64,000 bases of DNA from Plectosphaerella cucumerina (lineage: Eukaryota > Ascomycota > Sordariomycetes > Glomerellales > Plectosphaerellaceae): the NCBI GenBank assembly GCA_020746995.1, contig JAGPXD010000005.1, positions 558,001-622,000 of the forward strand, written 5' to 3'. The notes under the pieces were generated by a model, which was not told the DNA's origin, searched no databases, and was given only the letters and a program-made list of their open reading frames with translations. Positions 33,801-45,422 of this stretch are shown piece after piece. A program made the translations under genes and the position numbers. The stretch's first letter is position 1; every line of letters begins with the position of its first letter.

Positions 33801-35160
33801 GAGCATGCAATCATCTTGGTGGTGCGAAGCCTCGAACATTGTTCCACATCCCATGCTGCTGCGCCGCAGTGGTCAGTCACACTGGCCTGGAGAACCCCCT
33901 CAGTGGTTCTGCAGCGAAGGGCGATGTGCCGCCACGCGGGCAGGCGTTGTGCCCAACGGATGATCCCTGCGGCACTGCTGATGAAGGCAGGCAGGGGACG
34001 TTGACCTGGAACGCCGGAAGAATCCCATTTCCCTCCCATCCCTCCTTCGCCCGCCTGGGGCAAGGGCAGGGGACCAGCGGAGGGGTGGGGAGCGGCACGC
34101 AATGTAGCCCGCAGTGCAGAAGCACCAGCAGCACGCTGCACGCAGCACCACTGCACCAGTAGCCAGCAGCGGAGCCAGGACCAGTGAGAGGAACGTGATC
34201 CATGCCGAGCCAAGGGGCCAACGTGGATCGAGCCGGATGCACAGACCCCGGGAGGGTCGCCGAATATTTGCGGGAGCGTTCCCAGAGTTCCAGGCACCAG
34301 CCGGTCCAGGACGCCAGAGCCCTGGAGACAGTGGAGAGGCAAGGTGAACCGGGGGCAGCTTGTTGGTCCCTCCATCGGGGACTCCCATTTTCGATGGTGT
34401 TCCTTGCAACCCAAGCTTAGGGCCAACGCCCAGGGGCGTGCCGGGACAAGGCTCCATCTTCTGGGGGCGCGTTGGCGGGCTGCCTCGTGAGAATGCCGGC
34501 TTTTGGTCACCGGAACCATGCTAGGATGAGCACGAGGACAACGGGGTCTAAGAGGCTTAGGGCGAGGCATGAGCCATGTCGTCTTGAGCATTTCGGGATT
34601 TGAGCACCCGAAATTGCGAATCGAGTCGTCTCGGGTTTGCTACGAGTACGAGCGAGGACTCGTAAATGTATAGTCGGGAGTGGTCTTGAACATTGAGTAC
34701 TTGATGGACAGGTCGAGCTGAATGGTGTGAGCCCAGAATGAGGCTCTTTACCCAATGACCCATACGGCTGGGAAACTGGGGTTGTGGTAGTGGCTTGAGT
34801 GGTAGTGGCACGTAGTGGTACTGATTGTGGTGGTGGTGAGCTGGGATGCCCCGCCGATGAGCTCGGAGTGTGGTGTGCCTGTGGTCTCAGGACACGAGGT
34901 GCGGGAACGATGTCTCTCGATTCGATGGCGCGTCAAACCAGTGCTGATCTGATCTGAGATGAGGTGGGAGGAAGACGGTGAACACGGCGGCACGGCTTGA
35001 AGTCCGGGAATGTGGGTAAGATGGAAAAGAATGGCACCGTGGGATTGCGGTCGTGCGGTATTGCGGCGACCCCGCTCGGTCGTCCGCGGGAATGTGAAGT
35101 TGCTATTGCACCGCGGAGTGACGGGCGACTGCCGTGTGTGGCAGTTGGTGGTCTGCATCA

Positions 35161-35178
35161 TTCCTTCCTTCCTTCCTT
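35161..35178 (+). repeat. TTCC tetranucleotide repeat
   Basis: Four and a half copies of TTCC in tandem within the gene-free region. It is a simple microsatellite. Confidence 0.75.
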
Positions 35179-38100
35179 CGGTGGTCCTTCCCTCGCCGGT
35201 TCGTCCGATGTCTTGTGGCAAGGCAAGAGCGATCCAGTCGCATTCCCAGTACGTTACTGCCAGTCCAGCCCAAAACCCACCAGCACCGTCACCAGCACCA
35301 GCACCAACACCTGCCGATGCACCATGCCGAGTTACCACCGCCGGCATTGAGATGCGCTGCTTCCCTCCCGCCGGTGCTTCAGGTTGGTCGCTGCCTTTCA
35401 GACACGTCACGTGCGGCGTCAGAGACCAGCCTAAAATGGGTTGCCTTCAGTCTCAAGATGGATGCTCTCGACAACACTGAACCCAGATTCCTCATCCCCC
35501 CCACCCACTACCTCGACCTACCACTACCACTACACGACTCGCAATCAGATCATCCTGTTGCCACTGCAGCACACCAAAGCAAGCCACAATGCATCAAGCT
35601 CCAGCAACCTTAGCTCGCCCTGCTCGCCCAAGCTCTCGTCCCATTCAAAGTTCGTCCGCATGAGCGAGTCCCGAACAGAGCAACAGACGCGAAATGCTTG
35701 GCCCGCTCGCCCGCTCGACCTCTCAGGCCTTGAAGAAAGCCAGCAAAATAATCGTCCGCCTCTGTCCGCCATTGCCAAGATTGCCCGCTCCAGGCGCCGT
35801 TACAGTTTGGCGCCTTCGACATGGCGTGTCTCACATTCCCAACTCTCGGCGTCAACGTGTGGCACCCGCCTGCCTAAGTGTCTGCCCGCCCGCGACACTC
35901 TCGATCATTCCTTTCACGATCCATCCCATCGCTGTCTCACCGCTCGCCCCGGCCTTCCTCTTCCCTCCTCAGCTGAACAGGGAGCGATGCTCGTCCACAG
36001 ACACCGCCTCGTGTGTTTGCTTCTTCGGCCCACCGTCAACGGGCAGAAACGTGCGACCTCTCGCGCCAGGCGGCACCGTCCCGCCGCCGCTCCAGCTCTT
36101 GTCTCGCCGTCCGATTTACCCACATCATCTGTCCCTCCTTGCTTGACTCAATAAGACGCGGCAAATCCCGCCCGCCATTCTCGGCAGATGCACTGCATGC
36201 TGCGGCACTCACTCGGGCGAGCCGCTTGCGCGTGCAACATCGCGCGGGCCGACAACCAACAGGCGCTCCCGAGCGCGAGTATTTTGTCTGAGTTCGTCTT
36301 TGCCACCACACAGACACAGACCCTGGCGCGACGACACTCTTTTTGCTGGCGTTTCGATGTCGGTCGATGGTGGGGGTCCCGCTGAACCTTTTCCGCTGAT
36401 TCCCGCCATCTCCCACCGTCTTTTACCAACCACGGAGATGCCTACTCCTACAAGCATGACCGCCGCCGTTACCGGCCGTTCTAGCACCGCCCTCCGCCTA
36501 CCTACGCATGAACCATGTTGATCAACCGGAGCACTCTACCTCTGGCATGGGACTGAGTCGATCTGGAGGCAGGGACAGACGTGGACGTGCCCCGACTCGA
36601 TGACCCGTAGATGACCTGATGCGCTGCGGGCCATGTTCGTGCGACGACCGAATACCAAGCGCCCTTGCGCACAGCGGAGGTCGACTTGGCCCGCGGGGAG
36701 TGTCATGATGCAGCCTGCCGCGGTTGGGCATCGGGACCTGTCTCGCCGGATCTGTCAGAGAGATGTGGCGTCTCACGCTGAGACATGCAACTTGAGAATG
36801 AGCCCAGGAAGCAATTCTTGGACGATCCGAACGGCCAGTTTCCAAGCGCTGCTGGCCCATCACTCACCCGACGCCAATTCATCAGGTCGGACATCTTCGT
36901 CCGACCTCATTGATCCAAAGGAACAATCAACTGACTTGTCCAGTTTGAGGCTGCGGAGCCCGTGCAGGACTTTGGAGACGGGCCGCTGATGCGGAAGGCT
37001 CGACCGCATTCCAATGTCGCGGCCAGGCTGCAGTGCTGCGCGCACACCCGGGGCTGCCCCCGTCTTTTCTCCCTCTTGCATTTGAGATTGGTCATTTCCC
37101 CCAGCATGACATGCAGCTTCAGAGACTAACAACAATCCCGACTTTGCATAGCTCGATCCTGCGAGCCGGAGTGGCTGACATAGTCCTCATCGGTCAGGAC
37201 AGCCATCTCTCCTGGCCAAGGCTTTGCAAATGGCCCAATTTGAGAACAGGGGGAGGCTTCCCGCGTCTCCCCTGCTGCGGTCTGCCCTGCCAGTACCACC
37301 GCCAAGGGAGCAGTGGAGTTCCGAGGTCAAAGTTGTCCCCGCCATCCGAGAGTAGGCGGGGCTTTTTCCCGAAGTCGTCTGAAGTCCCCCTTGAACTCCA
37401 ACAGCTTCGGCCTATCACGTCGCGAGCGTTCAACCGCGAGGCTTGCTGGCAGTCGGCGGGCGCAAGACCACGCTCGAGATCATGAAATAGGAAATGGATC
37501 AGGCATCGTCTGCATCGCTGCGAGCCTAAGACAGAGCCACCGTTGACCGCCCGTCCACCGGCGCAAAAGCCCTGGCTCTGCCTGGGCAGAGAGGATTGAG
37601 GGCGAGGGGCAAAAGACGATACCTCCCCCAGAAAAGCGCATCGACTAGTGTCTCGCAGAAGCAAAGCCTCTTGGGCATCATCCACATCTCGGCGGAGACC
37701 TGGTCAATCGGAGAGTCCGCCCAGGGCCGCACGCAAGCAACGCAATGCACGCCTGGGTGCAGCGTGACTGCTGTGGACAGGGGCGCCGGGGCGGCGGTCT
37801 TGCAGAGGGGTGTTCGGAGGTGAGCCGGCTGTCCCCTCTCGAGCGAATATTGTTCCCGTCCTGCAGCCCCCGCCTCACACTGCTGTCAACCTGTGGGGGC
37901 TTCCACTGGCCTGCCAGCCTGCCACTGGCTTACGAAAGGTTACGAGAGACACCCAGGACACCTTGGGTGAGGAACCAGCACCGAGGAGGGGCTTGCATGG
38001 CCCTGCCAGCTTACCAGGGTGATGATCACCCTTGCTTGCCCCCCCTGGCGCGTGCACCACCCCAGTCTGGCGTGTGCCTGGGAACGGGGTCCGCTCAAAT

Positions 38101-38505
38101 TGCGGACACGCCAGAATGGACCGGAGCCCGGCCTTGAACATTGTCCCGTGTGCCGCCCGGATACTGCCGCCGGAGCTAGAGACACACCTCTGGGGCCCCT
38201 CTTCCTCTGGCCGCTCTTGTGGGAGCCTCCTTGCCTCCTCCCCATTCTGCCGCCTGCGTGAAGCCTTCCGGACAACCACCGGCCGGAGGAACCAGCAGTC
38301 AGGGTCGGCCAGACCGCCGATCCCTTGGCACGGATGGAAGGAGGGGGGCGGCGAGGCCCTCTCCTAGAGCTTTTGAGGGACGTGAAATTTCTCCAGCAAG
38401 TCCAGGGAAAAACCAACCCACGCCGCCCCGGTCAAGTCGACCTGTGGGCTTCGGTGCAGCGGCATGCGTACCACCCACCATCTCTGCACCGCCGCGGCAG
38501 GCCCG

Positions 38506-38535
38506 GTCAAGTCAAGTCAACCAACCCAACCCAAC
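38506..38535 (+). repeat. Two adjoining pentanucleotide repeats (GTCAA x3, CCAAC x3)
   Basis: Three copies of GTCAA are followed at once by three copies of CCAAC. It is a short tandem repeat of no known role. Confidence 0.75.
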
Positions 38536-39439
38536 ACGAAGAACCCCCATGCCCATGCCACTGAACCAAGTCTTTCCTCCTGGTGGCCCGCAGCACCCAT
38601 GTCGAAGGGCCTTGACACATGCCAAAAGCATCGCTAGTCGCGGAACGACCTGGTCCAGAATTCAGTCTAGAGAAAACCAGCAGGGCCCTATTCCTGCAGG
38701 CAGGGTACACGGCAAAGGAAGGTCCAAAGGTGAGTGAGGCGGCCGGCCGTGCATTCCTCCACGACGACCGACTGCATCGCACCGCTGCACCGCGCATTGC
38801 TCGGCCCTGGATGGCGCAGCAGGCGGGCGGGCAGCGTGGGAAACCGTCGATCCTGGCGCAATATGGGTGCGCCTTCGACTCCTCCGCGGCAATCATCGGA
38901 ACAAATTACACACTATGAATGTTCATATGGCGGGAGAGTACCTTTTGCCGTTCAAGCCACGATCAAGGGGGATCGTCCTGGACTCGCCGCGTCCGGAGGG
39001 GTGTCCGGACCACGGTTCCGTGCGTGGTTTTTTTTCCTCCTGATGAACTGGTGCCGTTCTACCGGACTTGCGCCGCCAAAGCCGGTCACTGGATTATGAA
39101 GACCGCAATGCGACCATGCGGGGGATCTAGCACTGGCGAAGCTTGAAGCTCAGTCCTTGTTGTGATTTCCACTAGGGAGCTCTCTCGTCTGAACACATGG
39201 CGAGAGCACGTGATGGCCCACGTGATCAAGGGGCTTATCAGATCTACGCTATCGGGCACGCTATCAAACACGCCCTTGTGTCACAAAGTGTCAAGTTTGC
39301 GACGACGTCGCTCATCGATATTTCAACGTGGGTGATGCATTAAAGAGTGCTGGTGGTCAATATCGAACACTTTCCCGTGTTGTTTCATCAACTGCCTTGC
39401 TCCATCTTTACCTCGCACCGCTGCGCCGGAATAGCCCAC

Positions 39440-40941
39440 ATGTCCGCCGAGACGCTCTCCGCCGGGCCCGGCTCCGGACCCGACTTCATGTCCCTGGTGG
39501 ACCTGGACCCCTCGTTCTTCGTCCTCCCCATCATCACCCTGCTCGGCTTCCTCATCCCCATTCTCTACATCTTCCCCCCGATTCCGGCAACGCAGTCCGA
39601 CTGCCTCTCAGAGACCCACGTCCGCCTCGGCCTGCCCAAGGCCAAGAGCAACCTCAAGGACCAGCACGCTCCGCGCCACCGCGGCGATGCCTCCGCATCG
39701 GATACCAGCCGCGCCACCCTTCAAGCCCTAGCCATCTACCCCATCAAGTCATGCCGCGGCATCGAGCTCGAACGCTCCCGCGTGTTGCCCACTGGCCTTG
39801 AGTTCGACCGCCTCTACACCTTCGCCCAGCTCAAGAGCCCCTTCCCTCTGGCCACGGGGGCCGGCGAGAAGCCCAAGAACCCGACGTGGGATTTCATCAC
39901 GCAGCGCCAGTTCCCCCTCCTCGCCAACGTCAAGGTCGACATCTGGGTGCCCAACCCGGCCCGGCGTCAGGCCGCCGGCCTTGACGAAGGAAAGCCCGGC
40001 GAGTCGTGGATCGTCCTGCGCTTCCCCTGGCGGAACAGTGGCTGGCGAGGCGCTTTTCAGGCCTTTGCGGCGAAGTTGTCCCGAGGATGGCGTGCCGTGC
40101 CGGAGACGGAGATCCTGCTTCCTACGGCTTTCCCGGCCGATTGGGAGGTCAAGGACCGCGGGTACGTGTATGAGGACGTCAAGATCTGGAAGGATGTTGT
40201 TACTGCCCTTAACATGAAGACGGACCTGCCCAAGCAGCTGGCGCAGTACTTGGGCGTGAGCAACGAGCTTGGTTTGTTCCGCGTTGATCCTGGGAAGTTG
40301 AGGAATGTTTACCGCTGCGCGTCGACGAGCGATGAGGCTGGGTATCAGCCTATCGTTGGCTTCCAGGATGCTGTGAGTACTTTGCCATACTGAACCGCCT
40401 GCTGCTGTGTACTGACTGCGACATAGTACCCTCTCCACCTCATGAGTCTCGGCAGTCTCCAGGAATTCGACTCCATCGTCCCCAAAGACGCTGAGCTCAA
40501 GGAACTCGATGTCCAGCGCTTCCGCGCCAACCTCATCAGTAAGCCCCCCACCCCAACTCCCACGTACATCGCTAACACTTCCTAGTCTCCGGCTCCCCGG
40601 CCTACGACGAGGAGACATGGAAGTCCATCCGCCTCAAGCCAGGCACTTCCTCCCTCAGGGGCAACGCCGAATTCCAGGTCGCCTGCCGCACGGTGCGGTG
40701 CAAGCTGCCCAACGTCGACCCGGAGACGGGCATCCGCCACCGCAACGAGCCGGACCGCTCGCTCCGCAAGTTCCGCAACGTCGACGAGGGCGCCCCCAAG
40801 AACGGATGCATGGGCATGCAGCTGTGCCCATTGTTCGAGGACGCAGGCAACGTCGCCGCCGCGGACCTGCGCTCGTGGGTTGAGGTGGGCATGGAGGTTG
40901 AGGTGGTCCAGAGGGGTGACCACCTGTACATAGAGCAGTGA
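39440..40941 (+). CDS. MOSC-domain protein, mARC-like molybdenum cofactor oxidoreductase
   Basis: Three exons (39440-40372, 40427-40538, 40586-40941; introns of 54 and 47 bases) encode 466 residues. A hydrophobic segment near residues 28-48 (SFFVLPIITLLGFLIPILYIF) is a likely N-terminal membrane anchor. The MOSC N-terminal barrel follows with LQALAIYPIKSCRGIELERS and GLEFDRLY. The MOSC domain contains YPLHLMSLGSL, RFRANL and TVRCKLPNVDPETGIRHR, where the Cys matches the molybdenum-ligand cysteine of mARC proteins, then NGCMGMQLCP. mARC enzymes reduce N-hydroxylated compounds at the outer mitochondrial membrane with cytochrome b5. The anchor and cysteine make that role plausible here. An in-frame ATG at 39347 could extend the N-terminus by 31 residues; I prefer 39440 because the anchor then sits close to the end. 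Confidence 0.87.
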
Positions 40942-41180
40942 TTGCATGGTGAGGCGCTGGGACTCACAACCTCATATTAGATATGATTTCACGCACGCAT
41001 TACGATATATTGGAAGAGAAGAAAATCGCAAGTCGTCATTCCGCATGTCCGTCATTACCAACAACCAAAAAATCAGATGCCTGGTATCCCGCCCCGTTTG
41101 CCGCTGACAAGCCTGCCCGCCCCGATCCCGCAATGCCTATACACAGATACACACACACACAAACAGCTCGCCACGCCGCA

Positions 41181-44100
41181 TTACCGCAGGTCCGCCGGCG
41201 TCAGCGCCTGCACCACACTCGTGCCCTCGCTGAAGCGCGTCCGGAAGATGCGGTTCGCGTTCTGGAACATGCCATCCTTGAGCGAGACGACGATGAACTG
41301 CGACCCCTTGAAGCGGGTCTTGATGAGGCGGCCGATGTTCTGTGTGTGGGACAGGTCCAGGGCGGCGTCGACCTCGTCGAGGATGTACATGGGGGCTGGC
41401 TTGAATTGCAGCAGGGCCATGATAAGGGATAGCGCGATGAGAGATCTGAGAATTGTCAGTAAGTTGTTTTGGTCAAGTCATGATAGGAAGGACAACTCAC
41501 CTCTGGCCTCCAGAAAGCTCCGTCAGGCTCTGCTTCCACACCTTGCCCAGGGACACCTTGACCTCCAGGCCGTCACTGATCGTCTTACCCTCTGGCGGGT
41601 CAAGCTTGGCGAAGCTGCCGGGCAGCAGCTCGTTGAAGATCTGGCCAAAGTCGCCGTTGACCTTCTCCCACGTCTGGTGAAGGGCCTTCTTCTTGTAGTC
41701 GTCAAGGCTGACGATGGTCTCCTCGATCTTGCGCTTGTCGCGGATGACCGTCTTCATCATGTGCTTGAGCGAGACCTCCTTCTTCTCGACGCTGTCGATC
41801 ATGTTCATGACCTTGGGGTTGATCTTCTTCTTCATGCCCTGGAAGCGCTCGGTGAGGTTGTGCAGGGTCGACCGGGCTTCGCTGATGTTCTGGCCCTTGA
41901 AGTCGTATGGGGTGCCGGCGCGACCAAAGTTGTCCTTTTCGTCGGCGATCCACTCGTGCGTTTCCTCCATCTGCGCGACCCTCTGCACTGCAGACTGCTG
42001 CTCCTTGTGGAACTTTTCGACCTGGTGGCCGAGTGTCTGCATCTCGAGGCTCTCCTCAGTGGTGCGGGCGTTCTTGGAGCGGATGGCCGTGTCCAGAGCA
42101 CGCAGCTCGTCGTCGAAGCCGTGCAGCTTTGCGCGCTCGTCATCCAGCTCGGCCTGGACAGTATCGTGCGTCTCCTTCAGCTGAGCCTGCTGGCTGACGA
42201 GGTCCTGGATGTCTTGCTGCTGGGCCTTGATGGAGACCTCGACCTCCTGGAGCTGTTCGCGGGCAGCCGAGAGATCGGCAGCGACTTGCTCCGAGTCAAG
42301 CTGAGCGCCTTGCAACTCCTTCTGCATCGCCTTGATGGCGGCTGCGCTCTTGCTGACAGCGGCCCGAAGCTTGTCGACGGACTTTTGCAGCTCAACAAGC
42401 TTGGCATCCTTGTTGTTATCGAAGTCCTTCATGTCCTTTTCGATCCTCTTCTCATCCGCCGCAGCCTCAGCATGCCTCTTCTTCGCGTCTGACGTGTCTT
42501 GCTTGAGCTGCGCAATCGTCTCCTTCATGTTCTGCACCTCCTGAATGATTGACGAAGACGAGTTGCTTCCGATCTGCTCCTCAGCAAGCTTGATCTCGTG
42601 CGTCTTGAGGTCGAGCTCCTGCTTGATCTTTCGTGCGTGGTCAAGCTTCGATTTCTCCTTGGCAATCGTTGCTTGGAGCTGCTTCAGAGATGTCTCGGCC
42701 TCGTTCAGCTGCCGCGTGATGTCGTTGAGCTTCTGCAGCTTGACGAGCATGCCGCTCGACGTAGGGGCGCTACCGCCGGAGAGAGTGCCCGAGGGGTCGT
42801 AAGCGTCGCCCTCGAGGGTGATGCTCCTCATGCGCACGTTGGGGTCGAAGGTGACCTTCTTTGCCGTCTCCGCATCAGCGCAAATGAGGGTGTTGCCAAA
42901 GACGTACTCCATCGCTGAAGAGATCTCATCGTCATAGCCCACCAGTGACAAGGCCAAGTCGACCTTGCCGGGAGCAATCTTCTGCGCCGTCGCAATTGTC
43001 TGTGCAGATGCCTTGAAAGCGGCGATCTTGTTGAGAGGGATGATTGTGACGCGCTTCCGAAGCTTGCCGCCCTTGAGCAGTTGTGTACCAGTCACTTCGG
43101 TGTCGACAACTACGTTGTACAACCGGCCACCGGCACAGATTTCGAGGGCCGTTCCGGCTTGGGTGTGCTCCTTGTCCAGGGTGAAGAGCTGCGCAACCAG
43201 ACCCTTGACCTTTGACCGATCGAAGTTGGGAACAGGGTCCGCGTAGTTGAAGTCGATGTTCGCGAGCTTTCGCTTCAACGCATCGGACTCTTGTCGCAGG
43301 TTGCGGACCTGTTGCTGAAGCGCGGACTGCTGCTGGTACATGTCCTCTTCTTGTCCGGGCTTGAAGCCGAGCTTGCCCAGCTCCTTTTCGAGACGTTCTT
43401 GCTGTGCCTTGAGGTCCTCGAGATCCTTGAGAAGCCCGGCGTTTTGCTCCTTAGCCTTCTTGGCTCGCGGCTCTTCCTCCTTGATGCGCTTCTCGAGATG
43501 TGTGATCTTCATCTTGGCCTGTTCCTGCTCGGTGATTGCTGCCGTCGAGCGGGCACGGGCGTCCTGCAGCTGGCCCTGGTAACCGCTCTCCTGGCCGTCC
43601 TTGGAGGCGACACCGGTCTGCAGAGTCTGCAGCAGTTCCTCCTTGGACTCGGCCTCCTGCGTCTGCTTTGCGACTTCGTCTTTCGCTGCGTCATAGTTCA
43701 ACTTGGTCGCCTCGTAGACCTGCGTCTTCTCCTGAAGAGCAGTCTCAAGCTCGGACACCGTCTTTTCAATGGTCGTCTTCTTTTCCTCCTCTTCCGTCAA
43801 GCTGGATTTCTTGAGATCCATTACTGTGGCAAGTCGCACCAGCTCGTTGGAGTGCTTCTTGACTTGGTCCTCAAGAGCCTGAGCCTTGCCGCCCTTCTTG
43901 AGCTCCTTATCACGCTGGGAGCGTACTCGTTGCACGTCCTCCTCCAAGTGTGCAATCTCACTCTTGAGACGGTTTGCTGATGTCTCGAGGTCCTTCTGGC
44001 GCTGCTTCTTGCCGTCGAGATCTGCTGCCGATTGCTCCAGTTTCTCCTGGCACTTGATGTAGTCGTGTGCAACGACAACTCTGGTCAGACGCTCCATGTC

Positions 44101-44930
44101 GTTCTGTGTCTGTTGGAAGTCGAGGAATGCCCGCTTTTCCGTGCGGAGCTTCTCCAGTTTGGGCTCGATTTCGTCGCGGAGCAGCTCTGTGATCTCTTGC
44201 AGCTTCATCTCCTTCTTTGCCATCGTCTTCAGGGCCTTGTCTCGTCGATCCTCGAACATTCGTGTGCCGGCTGCCTCTTCGATCATTGACAGAATCTCGA
44301 CGGGCTTCATGTTGAGGACCTTGGTGATGCGACCCTGCATGATGAGGAAGTTGGGGTTGTTGATGTTCAGCTGAACAGACTGGAAGAGGTTCTGTACCGT
44401 CTGCTGTTGCGCTCTATGCCCGTTGATCAGGTACTTGGAAGTTCCTCCCAGGACAATCTGCCGGGTGACGCTGATTGTCGCATATTCTTCGAAGCCGATG
44501 GGCGACTTCTTCTTGTCTCGGTTGTCGAATACAATGGTGACACTCGCTTTGGTGACTCCGGCTTGACCTCGCTTGTAGATGAGGTCCTGTGCAGAGTATT
44601 AGCATCGTCCATGCGCCGCGGCGGATCTGTCGGAGTCGTACCTGGAGATTTTGCGCTCGCACTGTCGACATATTCGTGATGCCGAGAACGAAACAGATGG
44701 AGTCCAGGATGTTGGACTTTCCGGATCCATTCAGACCGGTAATCGAGTTGAAACTCTCGTCCCTGGCGCATCGTCAGCCGCCGCCGTGCGCCAACAGCGG
44801 TTTGTTTACTTACCATCCCGAGATCACCGTCCGGACGGCATACGACTTGAAGCCCTACATGTGTGTTAGCGCAGTCAGTGACAAGTCGTGGCAGTTTTCT
44901 CACGTCTATCACCACCTCGATGACTCTCAT
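41181..44930 (-). CDS. smc2: Condensin ATPase subunit Smc2
   Basis: Five exons (44930-44904, 44854-44814, 44762-44642, 44586-41501, 41445-41181) encode 1179 residues, the usual Smc2 length. The N-terminal head has GFKSYAVRTVI and Walker A GLNGSGKSN (about 32-40), then the characteristic NNPNFLIMQGRITKVLNMKP. Two long coiled-coil arms flank the hinge (about 510-690, with GRLYNVVVDTEVTG). The C-terminal head has the signature LSGGQR (1087-1092) and Walker B ILDEVDAALD (1113-1122). Smc2 pairs with Smc4 in condensin to compact mitotic chromosomes. The three small first exons resemble those of other fungal smc2 genes. It is divergent from the INCENP gene across a 492-base promoter. Confidence 0.96.
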
Positions 44931-45422
44931 GCTGCTGGTTAGTCGTTGCTGTCTGCTATGAAGCCTTGTGGTGCTGGATCATCGCTTGGTCGGAAACGCG
45001 ACGAAAGTAAACAAATGCGACACAGAGATGGCAGATAAGGCTTATCGGACTTGCCCCCATGTCCTCCCCCCGCAGCTTAGTCACATACCGAGTCCGTCTT
45101 CAGGGCTCGAAAAGCCGGGAAAAAGAGACCTGGGGCAGGTCCCGGCCAAGCTAGTCGCGCTAGTCCCGAAAGGGCGGCAACCAAAACAAAAGGCACAGCG
45201 AGTCAAGTGCTGAAGCTTGCCCACTGACAACATCCTCGACATTTGTACCAAGCGCACATACAGCACCGGGAGCTCCCCAAGTCTCGCTACACCCACACAT
45301 CCTACAACACCCTCATCGCATCTTCCCGTCCTCCCGTTCGCGCTTACGCCTCAATGTTTGGTCATTCACTTACCACTCCTTCATAACGATACGCTTGCGC
45401 TCGACAAGAGCTGTAGCTCAAG
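44931..45422. promoter_or_regulatory. Shared SMC2/INCENP promoter with MCB-, forkhead- and GATA-type motifs
   Basis: Both start codons face away from this 492-base interval. It contains ACGCGA (44996-45001, MluI-box-like), GTAAACAA (45007-45014, an exact forkhead consensus) and an inverted GATA pair GATAAGGCTTATC (45034-45046). MCB and forkhead sites drive G1/S and G2/M gene expression in yeasts. Their use here is inference from the motifs and from the mitotic role of both genes. Confidence 0.55.

Larger units (their letters stand above)
30873..39439. other. 8.5-kb region without a convincing gene
   Basis: This separates the divergent Zn2Cys6 and MOSC genes and equals more than an eighth of the window. 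It is not AT-rich, so RIP decay is not indicated. Open frames are many but short, overlap in several frames and strands, and lack recognisable motifs (largest: 277 codons minus at 33758-34591; 237 codons plus at 35441-36154). The segment at about 35260-36150 is pyrimidine-rich and resembles a transcribed leader. Short repeats are present: TTCC x4 near 35161, and GTCAA x3 followed by CCAAC x3 at 38506-38535. It could be a large regulatory region, hold non-coding RNA genes, or include fast-evolving genes I cannot see. Confidence 0.5.

Noticed and set aside
33758..34591. 277-codon minus-strand frame in the gene-free region
   Set aside because: Composition is Pro/Arg/Cys/Trp-rich as expected from random GC-rich DNA; no motif and no splice structure.
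35441..36154. 237-codon plus-strand frame in the gene-free region
   Set aside because: Reads as a C/T-rich leader translated by chance; overlapping frames are equally open.
41077..42492. 471-codon plus-strand frame opposite SMC2
   Set aside because: Antisense of the coiled-coil and C-terminal head of SMC2; no motif of its own.
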